From assembly GCA_016191985.1 (NCBI GenBank), contig JACPVB010000180.1, positions 1 to 8,064 on the forward strand: a stretch of 8,064 nucleotides of DNA. Reading direction: 5' to 3'. The notes below the pieces were generated by a model. That model worked only from the letters and a program-made list of their open reading frames with translations, made no database searches and was not told where the DNA came from. The translations under genes were made by a program, and so were the position numbers. Shown in pieces: positions 1 to 5,481 of the stretch. Source of the stretch: Chloroflexota bacterium (GTDB lineage: Bacteria; Chloroflexota; Anaerolineae; Anaerolineales; Villigracilaceae). The stretch's first letter is position 1. Each line of letters begins with the position of its first letter.

Positions 1-1
1 A

Positions 2-331
2 GGCCGCATCGTCAACATTTTGGATTGGCGCGCCCTGCGCCCCGGTGCGGATCATTTTCCCTACACCGTCACCAAAGCCGCCCTCGCCGCAATGACAAAA
101 TCTCTTGCAGTTGCGTTGGCCCCGCGCATCACCGTCAACGGGCTGGCGCTTGGGGCGATCCTTCCGCCAGCCGATCATGCGTCAGCGAGTGAAAAGATTA
201 TAGAAAACGTACCAGCTAAACGGTGGAGTGAAGCGGGCGAAGTCGAAGAAGCGTTGTTGTTTTTATTGACCGGTTCCACTTACATCACCGGTGAAATTAT
301 CCACGTGGACGGTGGCAGGCATTTGATTTAA
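2..331 (+). CDS. FolM/PTR1-like pteridine reductase (SDR family), 3' part only
   Basis: This is the C-terminal 109 residues of a short-chain dehydrogenase/reductase; the reading frame runs open to the window edge, so the NAD(P)-binding Rossmann N-terminus lies upstream. The visible part has the SDR catalytic Y21-x3-K25. Where most SDRs have the catalytic Ser there is an Asp (D8 in VNILDW), 13 residues before the Tyr. Leishmania PTR1 and E. coli FolM share this Asp-for-Ser change and the same spacing. The end, VDGGRHLI, closely resembles the FolM C-terminus (DGGRHLR, from memory). Those enzymes reduce dihydromonapterin, dihydrobiopterin or dihydrofolate with NADPH. Its place just upstream of folB-folK, on the same strand, supports a pterin/folate substrate, possibly as a dihydrofolate reductase substitute. 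The exact substrate is inferred. A general SDR is the alternative. Confidence 0.85.
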   Translation, partial: GRIVNILDWRALRPGADHFPYTVTKAALAAMTKSLAVALAPRITVNGLALGAILPPADHASASEKIIENVPAKRWSEAGEVEEALLFLLTGSTYITGEIIHVDGGRHLI

Positions 332-334
332 TTC

Positions 335-410
335 TGGAGTCGAGCAGCTACTTGCCCTGTGGGTGCTGCTCAATTATCCATCAGCAAGCTGATGGACTCC
401 AAATGGAGAA
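335..410 (+). promoter_or_regulatory. Structured leader RNA with competing anti-Shine-Dalgarno, upstream of folB
   Basis: The gap between the reductase and folB is packed with inverted repeats. P1 pairs TGGAGTC (335-341) with GACTCCA (395-401). P2 pairs GAGCAGC (342-348) with GCTGCTC (365-371). P3 pairs TCCATCAG (377-384) with CTGATGGA (389-396). P1, P2 and a 6-bp version of P3 (379-384/389-394) together form a three-way junction. CTCC (397-400) can alternatively pair with GGAG (405-408), the folB Shine-Dalgarno, five bases before the ATG at 414. P1 formation and SD sequestration are therefore mutually exclusive, as in a translational switch. The P3 loop CAAG (385-388) is complementary to CTTG (351-354) in the P2 loop, a possible tertiary contact, although a 4-nt loop may be too tight for it. 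The pairings are read directly from the sequence; the regulatory role is inferred. I do not recognise the conserved core of a known folate riboswitch. No T-run follows, so it is not a standard terminator. Confidence 0.45.
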
Positions 411-413
411 CTC

Positions 414-770
414 ATGGACAAAACCTTCATCAAAGATTTGCTCGTGCGAGGCATTATCGGGGTGAATGATTGGGAGCGCAAAAAGCCGCAGGATATTTTG
501 ATCAATGTGACGGTGTTTTCAGATATGTCGCGCGCGGGGGAAAGCGACGACATCAAAGACTGTGTGGATTACAGCGCACTGACAAAAAAAATCCTTGTTC
601 ATGCTGAAACCGCCGCACGAATGACGGTGGAAGCACTGGCAAATGATTTGGTAAAAATTTGCCTGCAACAAAATGGCGTGCTGAAAGCCATCGTGCGCGT
701 GGAAAAGCCCGGTGCGGTGCGCTTTGCAAAATCTGTCGGTGTGGAAATCGAACGCAAGCGAGATGACTGA
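414..770 (+). CDS. folB: Dihydroneopterin aldolase
   Basis: This cytoplasmic enzyme cleaves 7,8-dihydroneopterin to 6-hydroxymethyl-7,8-dihydropterin and glycolaldehyde in folate synthesis, normally as an octamer. At 118 aa it has the normal family length and covers the whole tunnel fold. Family landmarks visible are GIIGVNDWERKKPQ near residues 13-26 with the conserved E21, the VDYS segment with Y53, E73 in VEALAND (the expected pterin-anchoring Glu) and the catalytic Lys, K98, in VEKPGAVRFAKSVGVEI. The ATG at 414 has a good Shine-Dalgarno (GGAGAA, 405-410), which may be masked by the CTCC at 397-400. The stop at 768-770 lies inside the start of folK, so the two are translationally linked. 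Identification is firm. Confidence 0.95.
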   Translation: MDKTFIKDLLVRGIIGVNDWERKKPQDILINVTVFSDMSRAGESDDIKDCVDYSALTKKILVHAETAARMTVEALANDLVKICLQQNGVLKAIVRVEKPGAVRFAKSVGVEIERKRDD

Positions 771-1257
771 CCTGCACCGCGCCTACCTCAGCCTCGGCTC
801 GAACATCGACGCGGAAAACAACCTCCCGAAAGCAGTTGAGTTGCTGCGGGAGGTCGGGGAAGTTGTAGCTGTATCCAGCGTTTGGGAAACGGAGTCGGTC
901 GGGTTTGATGGCCCAAATTTTTTAAATGCCTGCGTTTTATTCCTCACCCATTTACAGCCTGTTGCGTTGAAGGAAAAAATCATCCGCCCCATCGAAGCAA
1001 AGCTTGGGCGGGTGCGCAGTGCGGAGAAGAATGCCCCGCGCACGATTGATATTGACATCGTACTGTTCGATGAACATCCGCTCAACACAGAGTTTTGGAT
1101 TTATGCTTTTGTGATCGTGCCGCTGGCGGAATTGATCCCTGATTTTGAGCATCCCGTCAGCGGGGAAAAAACATCTCGTTTTGCCGAGCAGGTATCCGTT
1201 TGGATAAAGAAGCGAACGGATGTGGTTATATCCGCAACGGCTCCGCGCCGCGGTTGA
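763..1257 (+). CDS. folK: HPPK: 6-hydroxymethyl-7,8-dihydropterin pyrophosphokinase
   Basis: This cytoplasmic enzyme transfers pyrophosphate from ATP to the FolB product, giving the substrate of dihydropteroate synthase. The protein is 164 aa, normal for HPPK. It shows the N-terminal LSLGSNI (9-15), the SSVWETESVGFDGPNFLNACV segment split around residues 38-58, and the Mg-binding core APRTIDIDIVLF (91-102) with R93, D96 and D98, then VPLAEL (119-124). The start chosen is the ATG at 763, which overlaps the end of folB by 8 nt and places LSLGSN at the usual distance from the N-terminus; an in-frame start further upstream would add residues unlike the family. Compared with E. coli HPPK, the stretch between the DxD motif and VPLAEL is about eight residues shorter and lacks the PH...R residues of the active-site loop. 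The 3' end overlaps the folE 3' end on the other strand by 32 nt. Confidence 0.93.
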   Translation: MTDLHRAYLSLGSNIDAENNLPKAVELLREVGEVVAVSSVWETESVGFDGPNFLNACVLFLTHLQPVALKEKIIRPIEAKLGRVRSAEKNAPRTIDIDIVLFDEHPLNTEFWIYAFVIVPLAELIPDFEHPVSGEKTSRFAEQVSVWIKKRTDVVISATAPRRG

Positions 1258-1861
1258 GATGATCCAAAAATTCCTGGCGGGTGTTGATGCTCTTGCGGAA
1301 ACTGCCCAGCATGGAGGAGGTGGTCATGCGGGCATCGTGCTTTTTCACGCCGCGCATCATCGCACAGAGATGCAATCCCTCCACCACCACGGCCACCCCC
1401 TGCGGCTTGAGCAGGTTGTGGATGAAATCGGAAATCTGGCGGGTCATGCGTTCCTGCACTTGCAGGCGGCGGGCGAACATATCCACAATGCGGGGAATTT
1501 TCGAGAGGCCGATCACCTGTCCATCTGGAATATAGGCCACGTGAGCGCGCCCCATGAACGGCAGCATGTGATGCTCGCACAGGCTGAAGAATTCAATGTC
1601 GCGCACGATCACCATATCGTCATAGCTCACATTGAAGATCGCACCGTTGACCAGCTTTTCAACATCCGTGCGGTAGCCGTTCAATAGTTCGGGGTACATG
1701 CGGGCCACACGCTTGGGCGTGTTCACCAATCCCTCGCGCTGCGGGTCCTCGCCAAATGCGGCCAGCATCGAACGGACTGCCCCTTCAATGGTTTCGGTGT
1801 CGATCTCCTCGTTGAAGGACGGACGTTCATCGAAATCTTCATTCAGTTCAGGATCTTGCAT
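1226..1861 (-). CDS. folE: GTP cyclohydrolase I (type IA, zinc-dependent)
   Basis: This cytoplasmic enzyme converts GTP to 7,8-dihydroneopterin triphosphate, the entry step of folate synthesis, usually as a decamer. The product is 211 aa. An acidic N-terminal stretch of about 20 residues is followed by the helical region with REGLVNTPKRVARMY (42-56). The core SLCEHHMLPFMGRAHVAYIP (93-112) carries zinc ligands C95 and H98. The third ligand, C166, sits in EGLHLCAMMRGVKKHDARM. The C95-C166 spacing equals that of E. coli C110-C181. The ATG has a clear Shine-Dalgarno, GGAG, at 1870-1867 (5 nt spacing). It is transcribed towards folK and ends inside the last codons of folK, with no terminator seen between them. 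Separate transcription from folB-folK suggests independent control of pathway entry. Confidence 0.97.
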   Translation of the reverse strand: MQDPELNEDFDERPSFNEEIDTETIEGAVRSMLAAFGEDPQREGLVNTPKRVARMYPELLNGYRTDVEKLVNGAIFNVSYDDMVIVRDIEFFSLCEHHMLPFMGRAHVAYIPDGQVIGLSKIPRIVDMFARRLQVQERMTRQISDFIHNLLKPQGVAVVVEGLHLCAMMRGVKKHDARMTTSSMLGSFRKSINTRQEFLDHLNRGAEPLRI

Positions 1862-1891
1862 TTTTTCTCCATAAATGGTGGAATGTTCCCG

Positions 1892-1897
1892 ATTGTA
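1892..1897 (-). promoter_or_regulatory. Possible -10 box for folE
   Basis: On the minus strand TACAAT (1897 down to 1892) lies about 30 nt before the folE start codon, a suitable place for a -10 element. I see no good -35 at 16-18 nt. A short dyad, TCTGA/TCAGA (1898-1902 and 1909-1913), sits immediately upstream and could be a weak operator. Weak support. Confidence 0.3.
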
Positions 1898-1929
1898 TCT
1901 GATTATTCTCAGAGATTGTTTCTTAAGTA

Positions 1930-2040
1930 CACGGATACTTCGGCAGGCTCAGCACAAGTTTGACGGATCACACGGTCAGATACGGATTTTTTAATGGTTT
2001 TTTCCGTGAGAATCCGTAAAATCAGTGTCGTCCATGTCCA
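1930..2040. repeat. Degenerate intergenic repeats between folE and the glycine-zipper gene
   Basis: This AT-rich stretch has no gene. The run CTTCGGCAGGCTCAGCACAAG is split across 1938-1958 and resembles a short dispersed repeat common in environmental bacterial genomes (recalled, not searched). From 2003 to 2036 a 9-10 nt motif recurs: TCCGTG (2003-2008), TCCGTA (2013-2018), TCAGTG (2022-2027), TCCATG (2031-2036). Its reverse complement appears upstream as CACGGA (1930-1935), ACGGAT (1963-1968) and ACGGAT (1982-1987). TACGGATT (1981-1988) and AATCCGTA (2011-2018) form a perfect 8-bp inverted repeat. Probably decayed repetitive DNA; a regulatory role is not shown. The rest of 1862-2154 holds only the weak promoter boxes listed separately. 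Confidence 0.4.
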
Positions 2041-2115
2041 AAAAATGACTCAAGAAACGCTCTCAGGATAAGCAAAGTAGTCACGCTTTCAACATGACTT
2101 ACCCAAAGTGGCGGG

Positions 2116-2121
2116 TACAAT
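2116..2121 (+). promoter_or_regulatory. Possible -10 box for the glycine-zipper gene
   Basis: TACAAT at 2116-2121 lies 34 nt before the ATG at 2155, which would leave a leader of about 27 nt. The only -35-like sequence nearby (TTCAAC, 2089-2094) is 21 nt away, too far for a standard sigma-70 promoter. Weak support. Confidence 0.25.
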
Positions 2122-2154
2122 TGCAGCACATCATCCAGAAGGAAAGAAAACAAA

Positions 2155-2616
2155 ATGATCGAAAACAAAAACCTTTATTTAAAAAGCGCGTTCTTTGGCG
2201 CGTGGCTGGGGGCCATCGCTGGCGCAATCCTTGGGGCGGCCACGGGCGCATTAAGCGGCATGTGGAGCGGCGTGCAATTTGGCATCCTGCTTGGCATCAT
2301 CCCCGGCATGGTGACGGGGGCGCTTACGGGCGCACTCGCTGTCCGTACGGCGGGGAACACGGGCGGCGTCAGTATCGGGGCGTATAGTGGCATGGCGTTC
2401 GGCGCGTTCCTCGGGCTTATCTTTGGGGTTTTCATTCCCGAATCTTTTCGGGTGAGCGTTCTCGCATTGAATGTCCTTATCCTGAACGTCCTCATGCAGG
2501 GACCCTTCGAGACGGCGGTCCTCGCCAGTTTTTTGCTTTCGCTGCTTGCCACCGCTGTCGGCGGGTGGGTCGGCGGACGGAATCTCAAACCTCGCGATTT
2601 GGAGTCATCTTCTTAA
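2155..2616 (+). CDS. Small membrane protein with a very long glycine zipper, function unknown
   Basis: A 153-residue hydrophobic protein that I do not recognise as a named family. From residue 12 to 91 it reads as 20 consecutive tetrads of the form xxxG; glycine is fourth in 19 of them (G15, G19, G23 and so on to G59, then G67 to G91), with only V63 breaking the phase. Probable membrane helices are about 12-33, 36-62 (with P50 inside), 72-94, 100-114 and 119-140; the tail after GGR is short and charged. Such GxxxG runs allow close helix packing, so an oligomeric or compact multi-pass inner-membrane protein is likely. There is no signal peptidase site or lipobox. The ATG follows an AAGGAAAG Shine-Dalgarno (2139-2146). 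It is divergent from folE and 76 nt ahead of the aldo/keto reductase. Related glycine-zipper families exist, but no function can be assigned. Confidence 0.8.
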   Translation: MIENKNLYLKSAFFGAWLGAIAGAILGAATGALSGMWSGVQFGILLGIIPGMVTGALTGALAVRTAGNTGGVSIGAYSGMAFGAFLGLIFGVFIPESFRVSVLALNVLILNVLMQGPFETAVLASFLLSLLATAVGGWVGGRNLKPRDLESSS

Positions 2617-2623
2617 ACCATCC

Positions 2624-2665
2624 AAAAGTATAGGATGGAAATTGCCTTCCCTCTGCTATACTTTT
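2624..2665. repeat. 10-bp perfect inverted repeat around the aldo/keto reductase promoter
   Basis: AAAAGTATAG (2624-2633) is the exact reverse complement of CTATACTTTT (2656-2665). A smaller pair, GGAA (2637-2640) and TTCC (2647-2650), lies inside, and an overlapping dyad CCATCC/GGATGG occupies 2618-2623 and 2633-2638. The right arm contains the probable -10 box and runs into six T residues (2662-2667). It could be an AT-rich terminator for the upstream gene, an operator overlapping the promoter, or both. The sequence alone does not decide between these. Confidence 0.45.
2654..2662 (+). promoter_or_regulatory. Extended -10 promoter for the aldo/keto reductase unit
   Basis: TGC-TATACT (2654-2662) matches the extended -10 form TGn-TATAAT in five of six hexamer positions, with no clear -35, as is usual for this type. 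Transcription would start near 2669, leaving a leader of about 24 nt with the Shine-Dalgarno GGAGG at 2683-2687. The hexamer lies within the right arm of a perfect inverted repeat. Confidence 0.5.
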
Positions 2666-2692
2666 TTCATCACTCAATCATTGGAGGAAGCA

Positions 2693-3718
2693 ATGCGTTA
2701 TAAACTACTCGGGCGCAGCGGACTGCGTGTTTCGGAACTCTGTCTCGGCACGATGACCTTCGGCGAAACCTGGGGTTGGGGCGCATCCAAAGCCGAATGC
2801 AAAAAGATGTTCGACCTGTTCACAAAAGCGGGCGGGAATTTTATCGACACCTCCATCAATTACACCGATGGAACCAGTGAGGAATTCCTCGGCGATTTTC
2901 TTAAAACGAACCGCGATTATTTTGTGGTCGCGTCCAAATACACCCTCACCAAACCCGATAACACCGACTCGAACGGCGGCGGCAACAGCCGCAAGAATAT
3001 GATGAAGTCGGTGGAGACGAGTCTCAAACGCTTAAAGACCGATCACCTTGACCTGTATTACCTGCACATGTGGGATTTCATGACACCCGTCGAAGAAGTG
3101 GTGCGCGGGCTGGATGACCTCGTCCGCCAGGGCAAAGTCAGTTACGTGGCATTTTCCGACACCCCGGATTACATCGTGGCCGAAGCAAACGCTCGTGCCG
3201 ACCTCATGGGCTGGTCCCGTTTCCTCGGCATGCAAATCCCCTATTCATTGCTCGACCGTGCCGTGGAGCGTTCCATCATCCCAATGGCAAATCACTGGGA
3301 AATGACGGTCCTGCCCTGGGGTCTGTTGGAGGCGGGTATTCTGACGGGAAAATTCCTGAAGAATGTTAAATCCCCCACGCGGCTGAATCAAAAGAAATTG
3401 AAGCTGAGCGAAAAGACAATTTCCATTGTGAAGGAAGTGGAAAAGGTTTCAAAGGAAGCTGGCAAACCCATGTCACAGGTGGCGATCAACTGGGTAAGGC
3501 AGCATCCAAACACACAAATGATCCCCATCCTCGGCGCAAGAAGCGCGAAGCAATTGCAGGATAACATGGACGCAATCGACTGGTCGCTCTCCGCCGAGCA
3601 ATATCAGCGGCTGGACAAAGTCAGCGCCATCGACATGGGCTTCCCTCACGATTTTCTGGATGGCAATCAATACATCTACGGCGCAACGTTCAGCAAGATC
3701 GACGGACGGAGGGCGTAG
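2693..3718 (+). CDS. Aldo/keto reductase
   Basis: A 341-residue cytoplasmic NADPH-dependent oxidoreductase of the AKR (beta/alpha)8-barrel family, expected to reduce aldehydes or ketones; the substrate cannot be told. The N-terminus MRYKLLGRSGLRVSELCLGTMTFG is typical (shown here as a motif over residues 1-24). The catalytic tetrad is complete: D52 in FIDTS, Y57 in INYTDGTSE, K82 in VASKY and H125 in LYYLHMWD. The cofactor-binding end appears as PILGARSAKQLQDNMDA around 277-293. The ATG at 2693 was chosen over an in-frame ATG at 2546 because it has GGAGG five bases upstream, follows a promoter, and puts the family N-terminus at residue 1; the longer form would overlap the preceding gene. A methyltransferase-like gene begins 6 nt after its stop, so they are probably one operon. 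Confidence 0.94.
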   Translation: MRYKLLGRSGLRVSELCLGTMTFGETWGWGASKAECKKMFDLFTKAGGNFIDTSINYTDGTSEEFLGDFLKTNRDYFVVASKYTLTKPDNTDSNGGGNSRKNMMKSVETSLKRLKTDHLDLYYLHMWDFMTPVEEVVRGLDDLVRQGKVSYVAFSDTPDYIVAEANARADLMGWSRFLGMQIPYSLLDRAVERSIIPMANHWEMTVLPWGLLEAGILTGKFLKNVKSPTRLNQKKLKLSEKTISIVKEVEKVSKEAGKPMSQVAINWVRQHPNTQMIPILGARSAKQLQDNMDAIDWSLSAEQYQRLDKVSAIDMGFPHDFLDGNQYIYGATFSKIDGRRA

Positions 3719-3724
3719 AAAATT

Positions 3725-4234
3725 ATGCCCAAACCCATCCGCCATCTCCTTGCCATTTTATTACTACCTTTCATGGTGGTGATTATCGTCCCCTCGTGGC
3801 TGTTCAATGCCTTTGCGGGCTTTGATACCCGCTGGGTCGGGATGACGTCCCTGACCTGGACAGGTTTAATTGCGGGGGCATTATTTGTGTGGATCGGGCT
3901 TATCTTGTTCGTGCTGTGTGTAAATTTATTCGCCCTCTTCGGCCAGGGGACGCTGGCTCCGTGGGACCCAACGCAAAGGCTGGTTGTGAGTGGCCCGTAC
4001 CGCCATGTCCGCAATCCGATGATTAGCGGTGTGGCGATGATGCTGATCGGGCAGTCCCTGTTTTGGGGTTCGTGGGTGATCGGTCTCTGGGCAGGGATAT
4101 TCATGCTGATCAACCATATCTATTTCATTTTTTCAGAAGAGCCAGGGTTGGAAAAACGCTTCGGTGAAAGCTACCTCACATACAAGGCCAATGTCCCCCG
4201 CTGGATTCCGCGTCTCAGACCGTGGACGGGGTAA
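3725..4234 (+). CDS. Isoprenylcysteine carboxyl methyltransferase/PEMT-like membrane methyltransferase
   Basis: A 169-residue integral membrane protein. Hydrophobic helices lie near residues 7-27, 43-72 (long, perhaps two) and 101-136. The C-terminal half carries the signature of the ICMT/phospholipid methyltransferase superfamily: GPYRHVRNP (90-98), then EEPGLEKRFGESYLTYK (138-154) and VPRWIPR (157-163). In that family these motifs bind S-adenosylmethionine and the acceptor at the membrane face. Bacterial members have varied or unknown acceptors, such as lipids or small isoprenoid molecules, so the substrate is open. The ATG at 3725 follows the reductase stop by 6 nt. A GGAGGG at 3708-3713 could serve as ribosome site, at a rather long 11 nt. 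Translation ends at tandem TAA codons (4232-4237). Confidence 0.85.
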   Translation: MPKPIRHLLAILLLPFMVVIIVPSWLFNAFAGFDTRWVGMTSLTWTGLIAGALFVWIGLILFVLCVNLFALFGQGTLAPWDPTQRLVVSGPYRHVRNPMISGVAMMLIGQSLFWGSWVIGLWAGIFMLINHIYFIFSEEPGLEKRFGESYLTYKANVPRWIPRLRPWTG

Positions 4235-4237
4235 TAA

Positions 4238-4322
4238 GTTAAACCCTCACTTTATGCAGTACCGCACACTTGCCCTGGCGGGCAGTGCCAGGGAGATTTA
4301 TCTTGTGAGTAATGGTTTTAAC
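4238..4322. repeat. Nested inverted repeats in the convergent intergenic region
   Basis: Three stacked pairings are visible. GTTAAACC (4238-4245) pairs with GGTTTTAAC (4314-4322, one extra T), CTCAC (4246-4250) with GTGAG (4305-4309), and CCCTGGC (4273-4279) with GCCAGGG (4287-4293), the last with a 7-nt loop. It lies between two genes that face each other and may slow or stop transcription from either side, but no T-run directly follows the GC-rich stem on either strand. ACCCTCACTTT occurs at 4243-4253 and again at 4346-4356. The remaining bases up to 4370 are pyrimidine-rich with no gene. Confidence 0.45.
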
Positions 4323-4370
4323 TAAAAAACATGTACAGCAAACTCACCCTCACTTTCCACTCCCTACTTT

Positions 4371-5414
4371 CTATCTTCCCCACCTCGGCTGCCAGTCTGA
4401 AATTGGGTCGCTCGTTAGACGGGTCACACCTGTGCCGTCAGGGTGGATGATGTAGATTTCGTTATTCCCATCTCGAAAGGAGGCGAAGGCGATCCAGTTC
4501 CCATCCGGTGACCAGCTTGGGCCAAGATTATCCCCGCCGTCAGTGATCTGCACCAGATTCGTCCCATCCACGTTGATAATGTAAAGATCATGGTCGCCAG
4601 CCGGGCCCGCGTAAAAGGCAAGCTTCGTCCCATCCGGTGACCAGGAACTGCGCCCACCCATATCTTTTAAATCCGTCACTTGGCGGATATTGGAACCGTC
4701 CGCATTCATAACGAACAACTGGCGTGTTCCTGTCCGTGAGGAGGCGAAGGCGATCATCGAACCATCCGGCGACCAGGTTGGGTCAATATCATCCGAGAAG
4801 GTGATGGCGTGCGGGTTTGAGCCGTCGGGCTTCATCACCCAAAGACCATTCCCATCGTTGGTAAAAACGATCAAATTGCCGTTCGGGGAAAGTTCCGGCG
4901 CATATAAACTGCCGATGTTTCTTGTGAGGCGCTTGAAATCCCTGCCACTGGCATTGATGGAATAAAGCTCAAACTTTCCGGTGCGGCGCGAGGAGAAATA
5001 GATCGTCTGCCCATCTGGAGCGATGGAAGCGTAAAAGGCCGTCGCTTCCGCGTCCGTGACCTGTTTGCGATTCGACCCATCGGCATTCATGATGCAAATC
5101 TGGTCAATCTGCTTGACAAAACAGGTGAAAACGATTTTGCCGGTCTGGGAGCCATTCCCGGCATAAGTAGGGAGGGGAGATGGAACATTCTCCGGGGTCA
5201 ACGACAAAGTGGGCATGGGGGTACCCAACACCACGGCAGTGATTGTCTCTAACGGCTGGTTGAAAAGCGGGGTCGGTTCGGGGCGTACGCTGGGAGGGTT
5301 GACCCAAATGAAATAAAACACCCCGGTCAAAACGCAAATTCCCATTATTCCGAGGATTATCCCAACAAGAAGGATTTTGTCAAACGTGGTCAGAAGTTTA
5401 CGCGGTGTGGACAT
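4371..5414 (-). CDS. Membrane-anchored TolB-like (PD40) six-bladed propeller protein
   Basis: A 347-residue protein with a short cytoplasmic N-terminus, one membrane helix (about 14-38), a Pro/Thr-rich linker (39-88) and a beta-propeller outside the membrane. Six PD40-type repeats begin near residues 91, 128, 173, 212, 257 and 299, each around a [W/A/L]SPDG turn and a [N/P]xDGSN or DGT turn; the end, DWQPRWGR, looks like the closing strand. Propellers of this type bind proteins or ligands; there is no peptidase domain, so it is not a DPP4-type enzyme. I chose the ATG at 5414, although its ribosome site is poor, because a TTG at 5501 in the same frame would overlap the upstream gene and add a polar 29-residue stretch before the anchor. 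It lies 67 nt downstream of the HD-GYP gene on the same strand, so co-transcription is likely and it might act as a partner. Function unknown. Confidence 0.82.
   Translation of the reverse strand: MSTPRKLLTTFDKILLVGIILGIMGICVLTGVFYFIWVNPPSVRPEPTPLFNQPLETITAVVLGTPMPTLSLTPENVPSPLPTYAGNGSQTGKIVFTCFVKQIDQICIMNADGSNRKQVTDAEATAFYASIAPDGQTIYFSSRRTGKFELYSINASGRDFKRLTRNIGSLYAPELSPNGNLIVFTNDGNGLWVMKPDGSNPHAITFSDDIDPTWSPDGSMIAFASSRTGTRQLFVMNADGSNIRQVTDLKDMGGRSSWSPDGTKLAFYAGPAGDHDLYIINVDGTNLVQITDGGDNLGPSWSPDGNWIAFASFRDGNNEIYIIHPDGTGVTRLTSDPISDWQPRWGR
4479..4776 (-). repeat. DNA-level repeats of propeller blades
   Basis: Within the propeller gene, a 16-nt block beginning GGAGGCGAAGG occurs identically at 4479-4494 and 4740-4755, exactly 261 nt (87 codons, two blades) apart. 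CCATCCGGTGACCAG occurs at 4501-4515 and 4630-4644, and with one change at 4762-4776, spaced 129 and 132 nt (one blade). Blades 4 to 6 therefore look like fairly recent duplications or products of gene conversion, though conserved PD40 codons explain part of the likeness. Confidence 0.6.
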
Positions 5415-5481
5415 GGTCAATATTTTATTCCATAATTGAGGCAACTCCCGGTCAGTTATTGCCTTCGGTTCTTCGCTGCAA

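Noticed and set aside
342..371. Intrinsic terminator after the reductase
   Set aside because: The GAGCAGC/GCTGCTC hairpin has a 16-nt loop and is followed by AATTATCC, not a T-run.
332..413. Known tetrahydrofolate riboswitch upstream of folB
   Set aside because: The conserved THF-I core and the THF-II pattern, as I remember them, are not found, and the element is shorter than THF-I. It is kept as an unclassified candidate.
1101..1580. Open frame of 159 codons on the minus strand across folK and folE
   Set aside because: Its translation has no recognisable family, and it overlaps two firmly identified genes in another frame.
2094..2387. Plus-strand frame overlapping the glycine-zipper gene
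   Set aside because: It lacks a ribosome site and its product is rich in Arg, His and Trp, typical of an off-frame reading of GC-rich DNA.
2175..2588. Minus-strand 137-codon frame opposite the glycine-zipper gene
   Set aside because: It is a Pro/Ala-rich mirror of the glycine/alanine codons, with no ribosome site or family signal.
2546..2692. N-terminal extension of the aldo/keto reductase
   Set aside because: The ATG at 2693 has GGAGG and a promoter, and gives the family N-terminus; the extension overlaps the preceding gene and the inverted repeat.
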